Shown here: positions 8,559 through 18,848 of the stretch, in pieces
How positions within the stretch are numbered: position 1 is the first letter of the stretch
How the letters are laid out: every line of letters starts with the position of its first letter
Source: an uncultured Leptolyngbyaceae cyanobacterium
Lineage (GTDB): Bacteria; Cyanobacteriota; Cyanobacteriia; Leptolyngbyales; Leptolyngbyaceae
Assembly: GCA_938023035.1 (NCBI GenBank)
Contig: CALIDI010000004.1
Coordinates: 52,688 to 116,687, forward strand
Direction of reading: 5' to 3'
Length of the DNA stretch: 64,000 nt
The notes under the pieces: model-generated
What the model was told of the DNA's origin: nothing
What the model saw: only the letters and a program-made list of their open reading frames with translations
The model's database searches: none
Translations under genes and position numbers: made by a program

Positions 8559-9287
8559 ATGGAAATACCAGACTTTAAGCGAAGTTATGAAAAACAAACC
8601 AGAGAACTCATCAACCAGTACAACACTGAAAAAGCGATGAGTGATGCTGTTGGCGGTGACTTTGAAGCCGCTGGAAAATTGGAATATTATCTCCTCCTTC
8701 AATATGGTTTAGAAAAACATCAAACCGTTATTGATGTTGGGTGCGGAAGTGGTCGGCTGGCTTTTCAATTGAGACATTAGTTGGATGGTCAGTATGTTGG
8801 AATCGATGTTGTAGAGGCATTATTTAAGTACGCTAAGCATATCTGTCAGCGTCCTGATTGGCGCTTTTATGAGGCACCGGGTCTATCGATTCCCGAAAAA
8901 GAGAACTATGCCGATTTTATTTGCTTTTTCTCGGTGTTTACCCATCTTTTGCATGAGGAGTCCTATAAGTACTTAAAAGAAGCTGAACGGGTAATTAAGC
9001 CAGGAGGAAAAATTATCTTTTCATTCTTGGAATTTAAAATTCCATCCCATTGGTGGATCTTTGAGCAAGTTTTGGCAGATAACCGGCCTGACAAAGTCTT
9101 AAATCAATTTATGAGCCGAGATGCGATCGAAGCATGGGCGAGCCACCTCAATCTGAAGATTGTCGATATCTTTGATGGAGATAAGCCGCATATCAAGATT
9201 GGCGAACCTGTGAAATGGAACAACGGCCAGGAAATGATTGGAGAAGGGTCTCTAGGCCAATCGATTTGTGTCTTAACTAAGCAATAA
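8559..9287 (+). pseudogene. SAM-dependent methyltransferase interrupted by one in-frame TAG
   Basis: A single frame of 242 codons encodes a class I methyltransferase: SAM motif VIDVGCGSGRLAFQL (about residues 58-72), YVGIDVVEALFKYA, ICFFSVFTHLL, and the post-motif AERVIKPGGKIIFSF. A TAG at 8778-8780 splits it between FQLRH and LDGQYVGID, where Tyr is expected. The 73-residue upstream part keeps the start ATG 8559 with AGGAGA about 8 bases before it; the downstream part could only restart at TTG 8781 or an ATG at 8784 without motif I. So the product is probably lost unless the stop is read through or is a sequencing error. The substrate is unknown. Confidence 0.82.
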
Positions 9288-9518
9288 GTTGGGTCAGTGC
9301 GTCCTTGTTTCTGATGTCAGTTTCTGATGTCAAACCTAAATTTACCCGACAATATTTGCCCTTACAGATGATTTGAGGGGGGCTCCACTCACGACCTAGC
9401 CTTCTGAGAGTTGAGAGTTTTCAGCCGATGGATACTTGCGGATCTTGCGCCTGAATGCTCCCCTATCGTGTTGCGGCGCCAGTTATGTTAGCAGCTTTTC
9501 CTTGGCTGAACTCAGACT

Positions 9519-10259
9519 CTAAATCTGGGTTGCTAGCCAGTGGAGAAGAGGCGCGATCGCTAAAGCGGGTAAAAAGGAAGCAACTCGGACTTTTGTCACC
9601 TCTAGTAAATTCAGCCCCACCCCCAACACCATCAAACCGCCGACTCCGGTAATCAACCAGACTCGGGGGTCGGTCGCCGGGGATGGCAAAACAGCGGTCA
9701 GGGTCGCTGCTGCTAGGGATAGCCCCCCTTGAAAGACTAAAATCACTAGGCTAGAAAAGCCAACACCAACACCATAGGTGCTGGTAAAGGCGATCGCCGC
9801 AATGCCATCCATCACAGCTTTTAGCATTAGCAGGGTGATATCACCCGTCAAGCCATTGTTGAGGCACCCTAACAGGGTCATTGGCCCCACACAGAATAGC
9901 AAGCTGCTGGCAACAAACCCCTCCGTGAAGCGCCCTGTTCCCTGAAAGCGGTGTTTTAGCCAATCACCGAATTGGGTCAAACGTTCTTCAATTTGATTGG
10001 CCTCTCCCAATAGGCCCCCCAACGCGATCGCCAGAAGGCCAAGAATCGTGCCATCAACCTGGCCTGCCCTAGCCTCCGCTAATTTGCTGGCCATACTCAA
10101 ACCGAGCCATAGGGTCAATAGCCCAATTCCCTGGGTCAGAATCTGCTGCATTCGAAAGGGTAAGCGATGATGGAGCAACAAACCCAGGCTTGTGCCAGCC
10201 AAGACCGTTCCTACATTGATCCAGGTGCCACTGGTTTTTGCCCATAGGTCAAGGGTCAT
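9519..10259 (-). CDS. DUF554 family integral membrane protein
   Basis: About 246 residues from ATG 10259 (the frame extends four codons to a TTG). Strongly hydrophobic with six or seven predicted membrane segments; opening WINVGTVLAGTSLGLLL and glycine-rich helices (GLLAIALGGLLGE, FCVGPMTLLGCLNNGL) are characteristic of the DUF554 (YdfK-like) family. The function of the family is unknown; a transporter is often presumed. Located in the inner membrane. It is a single gene with no operon partner; the spacer to its left holds only decayed sequence. Confidence 0.85.
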   Translation of the reverse strand: MTLDLWAKTSGTWINVGTVLAGTSLGLLLHHRLPFRMQQILTQGIGLLTLWLGLSMASKLAEARAGQVDGTILGLLAIALGGLLGEANQIEERLTQFGDWLKHRFQGTGRFTEGFVASSLLFCVGPMTLLGCLNNGLTGDITLLMLKAVMDGIAAIAFTSTYGVGVGFSSLVILVFQGGLSLAAATLTAVLPSPATDPRVWLITGVGGLMVLGVGLNLLEVTKVRVASFLPALAIAPLLHWLATQI

Positions 10260-10520
10260 ACAAAGACTCAATAGGGTTTTGATGGGTCGATGCGACCGAT
10301 TAGGGGTTCCTTTGACTCTACCGTTTGGTACTGTCGCTAACCGCCCCTTAGCATGCGCTCATTCTGCCGTGAGCCACCTGTTGAAGTAAAGGGGGACTGA
10401 GTAGGGTTGATTGCTACGAAGGGTGCCTATTTAATTACTTTAAGATTGGCAGCTTTAAGATTCGGTAGCCACTATGCAGCCGCGCTTCTTTCAGGGGGGG
10501 CGAGCTCTGAGCCAGGGCAG

Positions 10521-12449
10521 CTATGACCTGACGCGTTGCCGTACCCGCTGAAAAAGTTGCCGCAGTTGAGTAACTCCGTCAGGTTGAGTCGGGGCAGGGT
10601 TCGTTTCTGATGCGGTAGAGCTAAAGTCAGTGGAGTTTGGTTCGGTTCGGCTGGAAACAGGTTCTGTTTCTCCTTCTGGCAAGTTCCCTGGCGGAGTCAA
10701 TGGTTCACTTTGGGTTTGGCTTTGGGAGGAATCCTGGCTTTGACCTTGGAGATTTGATGCGGCCTTAGGGGCGATCGCCGCAGAGGGCGCAACGATCGCT
10801 GGAGTAGCATCCGGCCTATCTGGGGAAACACTAGGCTGAGTAGGCTCCATTTCCTTCGCAGCGGCTGCCGCTGGTTCTGATGGGGTGAGCGGAACTGTTT
10901 CTACAGGGGGCACAGGGGCTAATTCTAAAGGCTGGGAGGCAGGCAGTGATGAAGACGCTGCTTTTGGGGGCTGGCGGAGGGGGGGCGGTTGCGGCACTGC
11001 AGCCGGCTCAGTCGGTGCAAACCCTTTCAGGCGATCGCGCAGTTCTCCAAGGCCACCCGTTTTTGGGTGCGGCTGCGGTGATGCCGGTGGGGTTGCAGTC
11101 GGCCCTTGGGGCGAAGTGCCCGGCCCCTTTGGAGATGGAGTGGATGGTTCTAACGGTAAAGGGGCAGTGCTATTGGCTTCCTCTGGCTCAGGTGGCGACT
11201 GGGTTTGCCCATCTTGCAGTTGGAGCCGGTCATCCCGCTTTTCCTCCTGTAAAGAAGCAGAAGGCAGGGCCTCCTGAGGCTTTTCTATTGCAGATGGGCG
11301 GTCTTCTAGGGGCTGACGATTCAGCAAACCAGACTTTTCAGTAGTTGGCTCAGCCGTTGCGGGGGAAGAAGAGCGAGGGGAAGACTCTGGAGCAGGGCTA
11401 GGCCGAATGTCTAGGGTGGGGGATGCTTCTGGGGCTGGAGCGGGCGCAACAGTAGCTTCTGGAGTCGGGGAGGGTATCGGGGCGGGTTCAGCAGTTAGAG
11501 GAGGGGCAGGCGGCACATAGTTGGGATCAACAATGCCCTTCACCTCCGTGATCGTCAGCTCACTCCTCATCAACCGAGAAAGCGTATCCTGACCACCGGG
11601 CTGGTATTCCACCAGGCGTACAGTATTGTTAAAAGCGTTTTTAACTGGGTTTCCCTGCTCATCCAGGTATTCGATCTGTACCCAATTTTTACCCGGTCTA
11701 AATCCCTTGAGATAGATGGGCTGCCAGCGATCCACGATAAAACTGTTGCCATTGATCGTCACGCGGATGCGCCAATCGGCAATTTCATCATCCGCTTGCG
11801 CTACCAAATGGAGGGGTGCATTTGTCAGATAGTAGTCAAGCATGATCGGCTCTGCCCCGTAGCGGCCCTGGGGCCGACTGTAGGTAAGCAAGGGCAAAGC
11901 TGGATCCGGGCTATTTTCGCCTGTTTTCGCAAAAATGTGAAAGGTGACTTGAGCAAAGGCTCCCTCATTTTTGAAGCTCTCATGCCAGGGGCGCGAGGCG
12001 ATCGCTCGAATGGTATGCGTTCCAGGCTCCAGGTTCTCAAACACCAAGGGCTGACCCAAATCGTAGAGCGGCTGATAGGTGCGATTGTCCAGTAACACAT
12101 GGAGATGGGGGCCAAGGCCGAGCTGCTGATCTTTAAAGATGGGTAAGTCCTTTACTTGAAATTGCACAGAAACAGTGGCATCCTGCAAGACCTCATCGGC
12201 ACGTGGGCTAAGAATCCTGACCTGAGGCTGATACTCTTCTAGAGCCGCTCGTAGTTCTGTAATCACCTCTGGAGGAGACACCTCAGAAACCTTGATGCTG
12301 CTCGATAGAGAGGACGTTTGAGGTAATCGCCCCCCAGCTTTCTTACCAAAAAGCGCCAGACTCGACGCGGTCGTAAAGGGGGTAAAGACAAATCCCACAG
12401 TTAAAAGCACAACCAGAGCAAATGTTGCAAGATGCCGCCAAAACTTCAT
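10521..12449 (-). CDS. Exported proline-rich cyanobacterial protein
   Basis: 642 residues from ATG 12449; the longer TTG start adds an unlikely leader. N-terminal signal peptide or anchor (about residues 5-30, hydrophobic, then TASSLALFGKK). Residues about 60-310 contain two beta-rich modules: one around PHLHVLLDNRTYQPLYDL...GTHTIRAIASRPW, and one around WRIRVTINGN...GKNWVQIEYLDEQGN. Residues about 330-620 are a low-complexity Pro/Ser/Ala/Glu linker, and the protein ends in a basic segment (LRQLFQRVRQRVRS). Likely periplasmic or cell-wall associated. I do not recognise a characterised homologue; the linker length may vary between strains. Monocistronic, divergent from psaA. Confidence 0.8.
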   Translation of the reverse strand: MKFWRHLATFALVVLLTVGFVFTPFTTASSLALFGKKAGGRLPQTSSLSSSIKVSEVSPPEVITELRAALEEYQPQVRILSPRADEVLQDATVSVQFQVKDLPIFKDQQLGLGPHLHVLLDNRTYQPLYDLGQPLVFENLEPGTHTIRAIASRPWHESFKNEGAFAQVTFHIFAKTGENSPDPALPLLTYSRPQGRYGAEPIMLDYYLTNAPLHLVAQADDEIADWRIRVTINGNSFIVDRWQPIYLKGFRPGKNWVQIEYLDEQGNPVKNAFNNTVRLVEYQPGGQDTLSRLMRSELTITEVKGIVDPNYVPPAPPLTAEPAPIPSPTPEATVAPAPAPEASPTLDIRPSPAPESSPRSSSPATAEPTTEKSGLLNRQPLEDRPSAIEKPQEALPSASLQEEKRDDRLQLQDGQTQSPPEPEEANSTAPLPLEPSTPSPKGPGTSPQGPTATPPASPQPHPKTGGLGELRDRLKGFAPTEPAAVPQPPPLRQPPKAASSSLPASQPLELAPVPPVETVPLTPSEPAAAAAKEMEPTQPSVSPDRPDATPAIVAPSAAIAPKAASNLQGQSQDSSQSQTQSEPLTPPGNLPEGETEPVSSRTEPNSTDFSSTASETNPAPTQPDGVTQLRQLFQRVRQRVRS

Positions 12450-13134
12450 TGTCTGCACCAAAACGAAAATCAGTGAATAGATGATTGCGCTCAAGCAGAG
12501 GCTTAGAACACAGACCAGACAGACCTTTCAATCCAATCATCCACAGGCAACTATAGCGGAAAAGGTGGATCATCCATCATGGGTTCAGGCAGGGATCCAA
12601 AAATCTTCCGAATTAGTGAGTAAGCCAAAATCTGACAAATCTATCAATTGCCAATATAAAGAACAGAAAGATAAGGGATTTGTTTATCGAAACTTCTTCC
12701 TAAACACATAGACAAAGATCAATTGGGATCAGCGTAGCCCTTTCAGGACAGAGGTTTACATCTCTACAGATCTGTTTAGATTTGCAAATATAGCGACATA
12801 ACTGCTTGACTTTTTGCTCTTAAACTAGGCTCATAACCCAGACCAAATCTGCTGTTGAGTCATGTTGAATATTGTTAACCATGACCGAAGTAGAGATGGT
12901 GCAAGTCCTATAATGTCACGATGAGAACCCTTGATGGGCTAGACTCACTGCTCTGAGAGCGTTTTCGTTTTTGGTGGTGATCCGCTGTTCTCACCCGGCA
13001 TTTCAAATCGGACTCATCCTTAGTGTTTCCAGTAAGTGCCAAGGGTTTGCCACTAATTAAATGGTGGCGTTCGGGAGCGGAGCTAGTTCACAGGGGGGAT
13101 TCCTCGTTCCTTGTCTAGAGAGAGGAGAGTCTCA
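12450..13134 (+). promoter_or_regulatory. Upstream and probable 5' leader region of psaA
   Basis: A 685-base spacer between divergent genes with no ORF worth keeping. TTGACT at 12806-12811 is followed by TAGGCT at 12826-12831, but the 14-base spacing is short for a sigma-70-type promoter. TTTACA at 12755 and TCTACA at 12763 faintly recall the RpaB HLR1 motif but the 8-base period is wrong. A hairpin GCCACTAATTAAATGGTGGC lies near 13050, and the psaA ribosome binding site is AGAGGAGAG at 13120-13128. A long structured leader is plausible for a light-regulated psaAB transcript; the promoter itself is not located. Confidence 0.45.
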
Positions 13135-15429
13135 ATGACAACTACCCCACGGGAGCGTGAGGCAAAAGTTAGAGTTGTTGTCGATAAAGATCCAGTACCC
13201 ACTTCTTTCGAGCGGTGGTCTAAACCGGGTCATTTTGATCGCACTCTGGCGAAGGGTCCCAAAACGACTACATGGATTTGGAACCTTCACGCTGACGCTC
13301 ACGACTTCGATAGCCATACAAGCGACTTAGAAGACATTTCTCGCAAAATCTTCAGTGCGCACTTCGGTCATCTGGCCGTCGTGTTTATCTGGCTTAGCGG
13401 CATGTATTTCCATGGTGCTAAGTTTTCTAACTATGAAGCCTGGTTAGCCAACCCGACGGCCGTTAAGCCAAGTGCTCAGGTGGTTTGGCCAATTGTAGGT
13501 CAAGAAATTTTGAATGCAGATGTTGGTGGCGGTTTCCACGGCATCCAGATTACTTCTGGCTTGTTTTACCTGTGGCGCGCTAACGGCATTACAAATTCTT
13601 TTGAGCTGTATTGCACTGCGGTTGGTGCGCTGGTGTTTGCTGGCTTAATGCTGTTTGCTGGTTGGTTTCACTACCATAAGGCAGCACCTAAGTTGGAATG
13701 GTTCCAAAATGTGGAATCCATGATGAACCATCACCTGGCCGTATTGCTGGGTTGTGGCTGCCTGGGTTATGCCGGTCAGCAGATCCATGTTTCCTTGCCA
13801 ATCAATGCCTGCCTGGATGCGATCGCAGCCGGTAAGCCCCTGACGATTGGTGGTCGGGTGATCGACAGCGTTGATAAAATCCCTCTGCCCCATGAATGGA
13901 TTTTGAACTCCAGTCTGATGGCAGATATCTACCCCAGCTTTGCTAAAGGATTGGTGCCCTTCTTTACGCTGAACTGGGCTGCCTATTCTGATTTCTTGAC
14001 CTTTAAGGGTGGGTTGAACCCCGTTACAGGTAGCCTTTGGCTGTCTGATACGGCGCATCATCACCTGGCGCTAGCCGTCCTGTTCATTATTGCGGGTCAT
14101 ATGTACCGCACGAACTGGGGGATTGGCCATAGCATGAAGGAAATCCTGGAAGCACACAAAGGCCCCTTTACTGGTGAAGGTCATAAGGGCCTGTATGAAG
14201 TGCTGACCACCTCCTGGCATGCCCAACTGTCAGTCAATCTGGCAATGGTTGGCTCTTTGAGCATCATCGTTGCCCAGCACATGTACGCCATGCCTCCTTA
14301 TCCCTACATGGCAACCGACTACGCAACCCAGCTATCGTTGTTTACTCACCACATGTGGTTGGGTGGCTTCTTTATCGTTGGCGGTGCGGCTCACGGTGCC
14401 ATCTTTATGGTGCGTGACTATGACCCGGCAGTGAATTACAACAATCTGCTTGACCGGGTGTTGCGCCATCGGGATGCGATTATTTCGCATTTGAATTGGG
14501 TTTGTATTTTCCTGGGCTTCCATAGCTTTGGTCTCTACATTCACAATGACACCATGCGGGCTTTAGGCCGTCCCCAAGATATGTTCTCGGATACGGGCAT
14601 TCAGTTGCAGCCGATCTTTGCCCAGTGGGTGCAAAATCTGCACACCTTGGCTCCCGGTAATACGGCTCCGAATGCTCTGGCATCGGTTAGCCCTGTCTTT
14701 GGCGGCGACATTGTTGCCATTGGTGATAAGGTGGCCATGATGCCAATCACGCTGGGGACTGCTGATTTCCTGGTACACCATATCCATGCCTTCACGATTC
14801 ATGTGACGGTGTTGATTCTGCTGAAGGGTGTTTTATTCGCCCGCAGCTCTCGTCTGATTCCAGACAAAGCCAATCTTGGTTTCCGCTTTCCTTGCGATGG
14901 CCCCGGTCGAGGGGGTACCTGCCAGGTTTCTGGTTGGGATCACGTCTTCCTTGGCCTGTTCTGGATGTACAACTCCATTTCGATTGTGATTTTCCACTTC
15001 TCATGGAAGATGCAGTCAGACGTATGGGGAACGGTGAATCCGGATGGTTCTGTGGCCCACATCACAGCGGGTAATTTTGCCCAAAGCGCGATTACCATTA
15101 ATGGTTGGTTGCGTGACTTTCTCTGGGCACAGGCCACTCAAGTGATTACCTCCTACGGGTCAGCATTGTCTGCCTATGGCTTGCTGTTCCTAGGTGCTCA
15201 CTTTGTCTGGGCGTTTAGCTTGATGTTCTTGTTCAGTGGTCGCGGCTACTGGCAAGAATTGATTGAGTCGATTGTGTGGGCGCACAATAAATTGAAGGTT
15301 GCTCCTGCAATTCAGCCCCGCGCACTGAGCATCGTTCAGGGTCGGGCAGTGGGGGTAGCACATTACCTCCTAGGTGGAATTGCCACAACATGGGCGTTCT
15401 TCCTGGCTCGCACACTTTCATTGGGTTAG
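13135..15429 (+). CDS. psaA: Photosystem I P700 apoprotein A1
   Basis: 764 residues; with PsaB forms the PSI reaction-centre heterodimer binding P700, antenna chlorophylls, phylloquinone and the FX cluster in the thylakoid membrane. Start ATG 13135 matches the family start ([16 protein letters not shown]) and has AGAGGAGAG upstream. Eleven membrane helices are expected; the FX ligand loop [12 protein letters not shown] and the P700 region [14 protein letters not shown] are intact. Odd points: the usual AGHQIHVSLP is [10 protein letters not shown] here (Gln at residue 215), the preceding helix reads [11 protein letters not shown] instead of LLGLGSLAWAG, and the lumenal loop before IPLPHE is about 13 residues longer than usual (about residues 230-248). 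Followed 22 bases later by psaB. Stop is TAG. Confidence 0.98.
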   Translation: MTTTPREREAKVRVVVDKDPVPTSFERWSKPGHFDRTLAKGPKTTTWIWNLHADAHDFDSHTSDLEDISRKIFSAHFGHLAVVFIWLSGMYFHGAKFSNYEAWLANPTAVKPSAQVVWPIVGQEILNADVGGGFHGIQITSGLFYLWRANGITNSFELYCTAVGALVFAGLMLFAGWFHYHKAAPKLEWFQNVESMMNHHLAVLLGCGCLGYAGQQIHVSLPINACLDAIAAGKPLTIGGRVIDSVDKIPLPHEWILNSSLMADIYPSFAKGLVPFFTLNWAAYSDFLTFKGGLNPVTGSLWLSDTAHHHLALAVLFIIAGHMYRTNWGIGHSMKEILEAHKGPFTGEGHKGLYEVLTTSWHAQLSVNLAMVGSLSIIVAQHMYAMPPYPYMATDYATQLSLFTHHMWLGGFFIVGGAAHGAIFMVRDYDPAVNYNNLLDRVLRHRDAIISHLNWVCIFLGFHSFGLYIHNDTMRALGRPQDMFSDTGIQLQPIFAQWVQNLHTLAPGNTAPNALASVSPVFGGDIVAIGDKVAMMPITLGTADFLVHHIHAFTIHVTVLILLKGVLFARSSRLIPDKANLGFRFPCDGPGRGGTCQVSGWDHVFLGLFWMYNSISIVIFHFSWKMQSDVWGTVNPDGSVAHITAGNFAQSAITINGWLRDFLWAQATQVITSYGSALSAYGLLFLGAHFVWAFSLMFLFSGRGYWQELIESIVWAHNKLKVAPAIQPRALSIVQGRAVGVAHYLLGGIATTWAFFLARTLSLG

Positions 15430-15451
15430 GCGCGAGGAGAATACAGAAAAC

Positions 15452-17677
15452 ATGGCGACTAAATTTCCCAAATTTAGCCAAGACCTCGCTCAAGATCCGA
15501 CCACTCGTCGGATTTGGTACGGGATTGCTACAGCTCATGACTTTGAAAGTCACGATGGTATGACTGAAGAAAATCTTTACCAGAAGATTTTTGCCTCCCA
15601 TTTTGGTCACATTGCCATCATCTTTCTCTGGGCTTCGGGCAGCCTGTTTCACGTAGCGTGGCAAGGCAACTTTGAACAGTGGATCAAGGATCCGCTCAAT
15701 GTCCGTCCCATCGCCCATGCGATTTGGGACCCCCAGTTTGGTAAGCCCGCTGTTGAAGCGTTTACTCAAGCTGGTGCGAATTACCCCGTTGATATTTCCT
15801 ATTCAGGGGTTTATCACTGGTGGTACACCATTGGGATGAGGACAAATGGCGACCTATATCAGGGTTCCATTTTCTTGCTTATCCTGTCTGCAATCTTCCT
15901 GTTTGCTGGTTGGTTGCATTTGCAGCCCAAGTTCCGGCCTTCGTTGTCCTGGTTTAAGAATGCAGAGTCTCGTCTGAACCACCACTTGGCTGGTTTGTTT
16001 GGGGTTAGTTCTTTGGCCTGGACTGGTCACTTGGTGCATGTGGCGATTCCAGAAGCTCGTGGTCAGCATGTCGGTTGGGATAACTTCCTGTCTACGCTGC
16101 CTCACCCCGCTGGCCTGCGTCCTTTCTTTACGGGTAACTGGGGCGTCTATGCGGCTGACCCAGATACGGCTGGCCATGTGTTTGGCTCTAGCCAAGGGGC
16201 TGGAACGGCAATTTTGACTTTCCTGGGTGGCTTTCATCCTCAGACCGAGTCTCTTTGGCTGACGGATATTGCTCATCACCATTTGGCGATTGCTGTGCTG
16301 TTTATCATTGCCGGTCACATGTACCGGACAAACTTTGGTATCGGGCATAGCATCAAGGAGATGATGGATGCGAAGACCTTCTTTGGTCGTCCCGTTGAAG
16401 GCCCCTTCAACATGCCGCACCAGGGCATTTATGAAACCTACAACAACTCGTTGCATTTCCAGTTAGGTTGGCACTTGGCTTGTCTGGGTGTGATCACTTC
16501 TCTGGTTGCTCAGCACATGTACTCGTTGCCTCCTTACGCCTTCCTATCGAAGGACTTTACGACTCAGGCGGCGTTGTATACCCATCACCAGTACATTGCT
16601 GGCTTTTTGATGGTGGGTGCTTTTGCCCACGGTGCCATTTTCCTCGTACGGGATTATGATCCTGAGCAAAACAAGGGCAATGTGTTGGCCCGGATGTTGG
16701 AGCATAAGGAAGCGCTGATTTCTCACTTGAGCTGGGTTTCCTTGTTCCTGGGTTTCCATACTTTAGGTCTCTACGTCCACAACGATGTGGTGGTTGCCTT
16801 TGGCACCCCTGAGAAGCAGATTCTGATTGAGCCGGTCTTTGCTCAGTTCATTCAAGCCTCCCACGGGAAGGTGTTGTATGGTCTGGAAACCCTGCTGTCT
16901 GACCCCAATAGCATTGCCACAACGGCCTGGCCAAATGCCGGTAATGTGTGGTTGCCAGGTTGGTTAGATGCCATTAACAGTGGTACGAACTCGCTGTTTT
17001 TGACGATTGGACCTGGGGATTTCTTGGTGCACCATGCGATCGCCCTTGGTTTGCATACCACTACCCTGATTTTGGTCAAGGGTGCGTTGGATGCTCGTGG
17101 ATCCAAGCTCATGCCTGATAAGAAGGACTTTGGCTACAGCTTCCCTTGTGACGGCCCCGGCCGCGGCGGTACCTGCGACATCTCTGCTTGGGATGCCTTC
17201 TACCTTGCCATGTTCTGGATGCTGAACACGATTGGTTGGGTCACCTTCTACTGGCACTGGAAACACCTTGCCATCTGGTCAGGTAACGCGGCTTCGTTTA
17301 ACGAAAGCTCGACCTACCTGATGGGCTGGCTGCGGGATTATCTGTGGCTCTACTCTGGGCCGTTAATCAACGGATATAACCCCTTCGGCATGAATAACTT
17401 GGCAGTTTGGGCTTGGATGTTCCTCTTAGGGCACTTGGTCTGGGCAACGGGCTTCATGTTCCTAATCAGCTGGCGTGGTTACTGGCAAGAGTTGATCGAG
17501 ACTTTGGTTTGGGCGCATGAGCGCACTCCTTTGGCAAACCTGGTTCGCTGGAAGGATAAGCCGGTGGCACTCTCAATCGTGCAAGCACGGTTGGTTGGGT
17601 TGGCGCACTTCACGGTTGGTTACATCGTGACCTATGCCGCCTTTTTGATTGCCTCAACTGCTGCAAAGTTTGGTTAA
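15452..17677 (+). CDS. psaB: Photosystem I P700 apoprotein A2
   Basis: 741 residues, second half of the PSI core. Start ATG 15452 ([20 protein letters not shown]) is the conserved one, with GAGGAGA upstream; longer frames overlap psaA. The FX loop [12 protein letters not shown], the ligand-rich [19 protein letters not shown] helix, and the conserved C-terminus [13 protein letters not shown] are all standard. Unlike PsaA here, the corresponding [13 protein letters not shown] segment keeps its His ligands. Co-transcribed with psaA and ended by a terminator 25 bases downstream. Confidence 0.98.
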   Translation: MATKFPKFSQDLAQDPTTRRIWYGIATAHDFESHDGMTEENLYQKIFASHFGHIAIIFLWASGSLFHVAWQGNFEQWIKDPLNVRPIAHAIWDPQFGKPAVEAFTQAGANYPVDISYSGVYHWWYTIGMRTNGDLYQGSIFLLILSAIFLFAGWLHLQPKFRPSLSWFKNAESRLNHHLAGLFGVSSLAWTGHLVHVAIPEARGQHVGWDNFLSTLPHPAGLRPFFTGNWGVYAADPDTAGHVFGSSQGAGTAILTFLGGFHPQTESLWLTDIAHHHLAIAVLFIIAGHMYRTNFGIGHSIKEMMDAKTFFGRPVEGPFNMPHQGIYETYNNSLHFQLGWHLACLGVITSLVAQHMYSLPPYAFLSKDFTTQAALYTHHQYIAGFLMVGAFAHGAIFLVRDYDPEQNKGNVLARMLEHKEALISHLSWVSLFLGFHTLGLYVHNDVVVAFGTPEKQILIEPVFAQFIQASHGKVLYGLETLLSDPNSIATTAWPNAGNVWLPGWLDAINSGTNSLFLTIGPGDFLVHHAIALGLHTTTLILVKGALDARGSKLMPDKKDFGYSFPCDGPGRGGTCDISAWDAFYLAMFWMLNTIGWVTFYWHWKHLAIWSGNAASFNESSTYLMGWLRDYLWLYSGPLINGYNPFGMNNLAVWAWMFLLGHLVWATGFMFLISWRGYWQELIETLVWAHERTPLANLVRWKDKPVALSIVQARLVGLAHFTVGYIVTYAAFLIASTAAKFG

Positions 17678-17701
17678 CCTAAGCTTGCGCACGTAGCATT
17701 T

Positions 17702-17729
17702 AGCCCTCACCGCAAGGTGGGGGCTTTTT
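17702..17729 (+). terminator. Rho-independent terminator of psaAB
   Basis: AGCCCTCACC (17702-17711), GCAA loop, GGTGGGGGCT (17716-17725) with one wobble pair, then TTTT. Position 25 bases after the psaB stop fits. Confidence 0.9.
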
Positions 17730-17855
17730 CGTGTTCGTGGGGGCTGCTTGCGATGTGCCTGGGTGCTTTGAAATGGGCTAGGATTTGATCCTGCATTTAG
17801 GTTATGACTGAAACAGAGCAACAATAATTAGTTAGCAGTCGCGTAAAGTTTGCCC

Positions 17856-18578
17856 ATGACCCTGAAGGCGGTTTTGTTTGACTTTAACGGAGTCATTATT
17901 AATGACGAGCCAATTCACGAGCGCTTAGTCAACCAACTGTTGATTGAAGAAAACCTGCGCCCTAAACCCGGTGAGTTTCGCCAATATTGCCTGGGACGGA
18001 GCGATCGCGCTTGTTTGGCCGACCTCTTTGCTCAACGGGGGCGATTTGTGACGGATACTTTCTTGAATCATTTGATTGCTCGTAAGGCAGCCGCTTACCT
18101 GCGTGAATTACAAGTGCTGGAAACACTGCCGATTTATCCAGGGTTGGCAGATATTATCTTTCATCTGCGGGCGGCGCAGCTCAAGATGGCGATTGTGAGT
18201 GGGGCGCTGCGGGCTGAGATCGAGACGGTTTTGCAGCGCGCTCAATTGCAAGAATATTTTTCAGTGATTGTGTCTGGTGATGCCAATCTGGCCAGCAAAC
18301 CCGAACCTGATAGCTACCTGAAAGCGATTGAACTGCTCAATCAGCAAAATCCTGGTTTGAACTTGCAGCCTTCAGAATGTTTAGCTATTGAAGATACCTT
18401 TCCTGGAATTGAATCCGCCAAGCGAGCTGGTATCTCTGTTGTGGGTGTGGCAAATTCCTATCCTTTTCATATGCTGCAACGTTGCGCAAACTGGGCGGTT
18501 GACTACCTGACGGATCTGGAAATTGATCGGATTCAAGCAACACTTGGCAAAAAAGCCAGCACAGCAGGAATGAGTTAA
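17856..18578 (+). CDS. HAD-superfamily hydrolase (beta-phosphoglucomutase-like)
   Basis: 240 residues from ATG 17856 (a TTG two codons earlier is less likely). HAD core with an alpha-helical cap: motif I VLFDFNGVIIND, motif II IVSGALRAEIE, motif III Lys in SKPEPDSYLKA, motif IV IEDTFPGIESAK. This is the CbbY/phosphoglucomutase-like branch. The second Asp of motif I (general acid/base in phosphatases and phosphomutases) is Asn (Asp9-Phe-Asn11), which should weaken or change phosphoryl transfer. My recollection is that a cyanobacterial subgroup shares DFNGV, so this is probably a family trait and not damage. Substrate unknown. Lies between the psaAB terminator and tRNA-Ala. Confidence 0.88.
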   Translation: MTLKAVLFDFNGVIINDEPIHERLVNQLLIEENLRPKPGEFRQYCLGRSDRACLADLFAQRGRFVTDTFLNHLIARKAAAYLRELQVLETLPIYPGLADIIFHLRAAQLKMAIVSGALRAEIETVLQRAQLQEYFSVIVSGDANLASKPEPDSYLKAIELLNQQNPGLNLQPSECLAIEDTFPGIESAKRAGISVVGVANSYPFHMLQRCANWAVDYLTDLEIDRIQATLGKKASTAGMS

Positions 18579-18618
18579 TGGTAGGGGCCTGAAAACAAAT
18601 GCTAGAATAAACAACGCT

Positions 18619-18691
18619 GGGGAGTTAGCTCAGTTGGTAGAGCGCTGCGATCGCACCGCAGAGGTCAGGGGTTCGAATCCCCTATTCTCCA
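18619..18691 (+). tRNA. tRNA-Ala (anticodon CGC)
   Basis: Cloverleaf closes: acceptor GGGGAGT with ATTCTCC, including the G3-U70 wobble that marks alanine tRNAs; D arm TAGCTCAGTTGGTAGAGC; anticodon arm CTGCG-ATCGCAC-CGCAG giving CGC; T arm GGGGTTCGAATCCCC. Discriminator A, no encoded CCA. The anticodon arm contains a full HIP1 octamer (GCGATCGC). Confidence 0.95.
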
Positions 18692-18704
18692 TGGGTTAGT
18701 TTTA

Positions 18705-18730
18705 GGAGTTAGCCCAGTGGGTAGGGCACG
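18705..18730 (+). pseudogene. tRNA 5'-half fragment
   Basis: GGAGTTAGCCCAGTGGGTAG followed by GGCACG reproduces the acceptor 5' strand and D arm of the tRNA-Ala 14 bases upstream with a few changes, then diverges. There is no anticodon or T arm. It looks like a partial duplication of the neighbouring tRNA. Confidence 0.6.
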
Positions 18731-18848
18731 TGTTAGCGCAGCCTGCCGGAGGCGATCGCACTTGCAGGGACGGGCCAGATAACCCCACACGAGGATATCG
18801 CCTTGGCCAGCACGCTAGGATGAGAGTAATGGCGGCGAGGTAAAGCGG

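Noticed and set aside
10885..11344. Two long plus-strand ORFs opposite the proline-rich gene
   Set aside because: They are antisense shadows caused by the biased codon pattern of a Pro/Ser/Ala-rich linker; no ribosome sites or motifs.
12755..12768. HLR1 (RpaB) site upstream of psaA
   Set aside because: TTTACA and TCTACA are 8 bases apart, whereas HLR1 half-sites repeat every 10 bases.
13135..15429. psaA as a far-red light (FaRLiP) paralogue
   Set aside because: No other FaRLiP gene (psbA4/chlF, rfpABC, apcE2, psbC2) is adjacent; the operon has the ordinary psaA-psaB layout.
18619..18730. tRNA-Ala as the attachment site of an integrated element
   Set aside because: The duplicated part is the 5' half, whereas integrases use and restore the 3' half; no integrase gene lies nearby.
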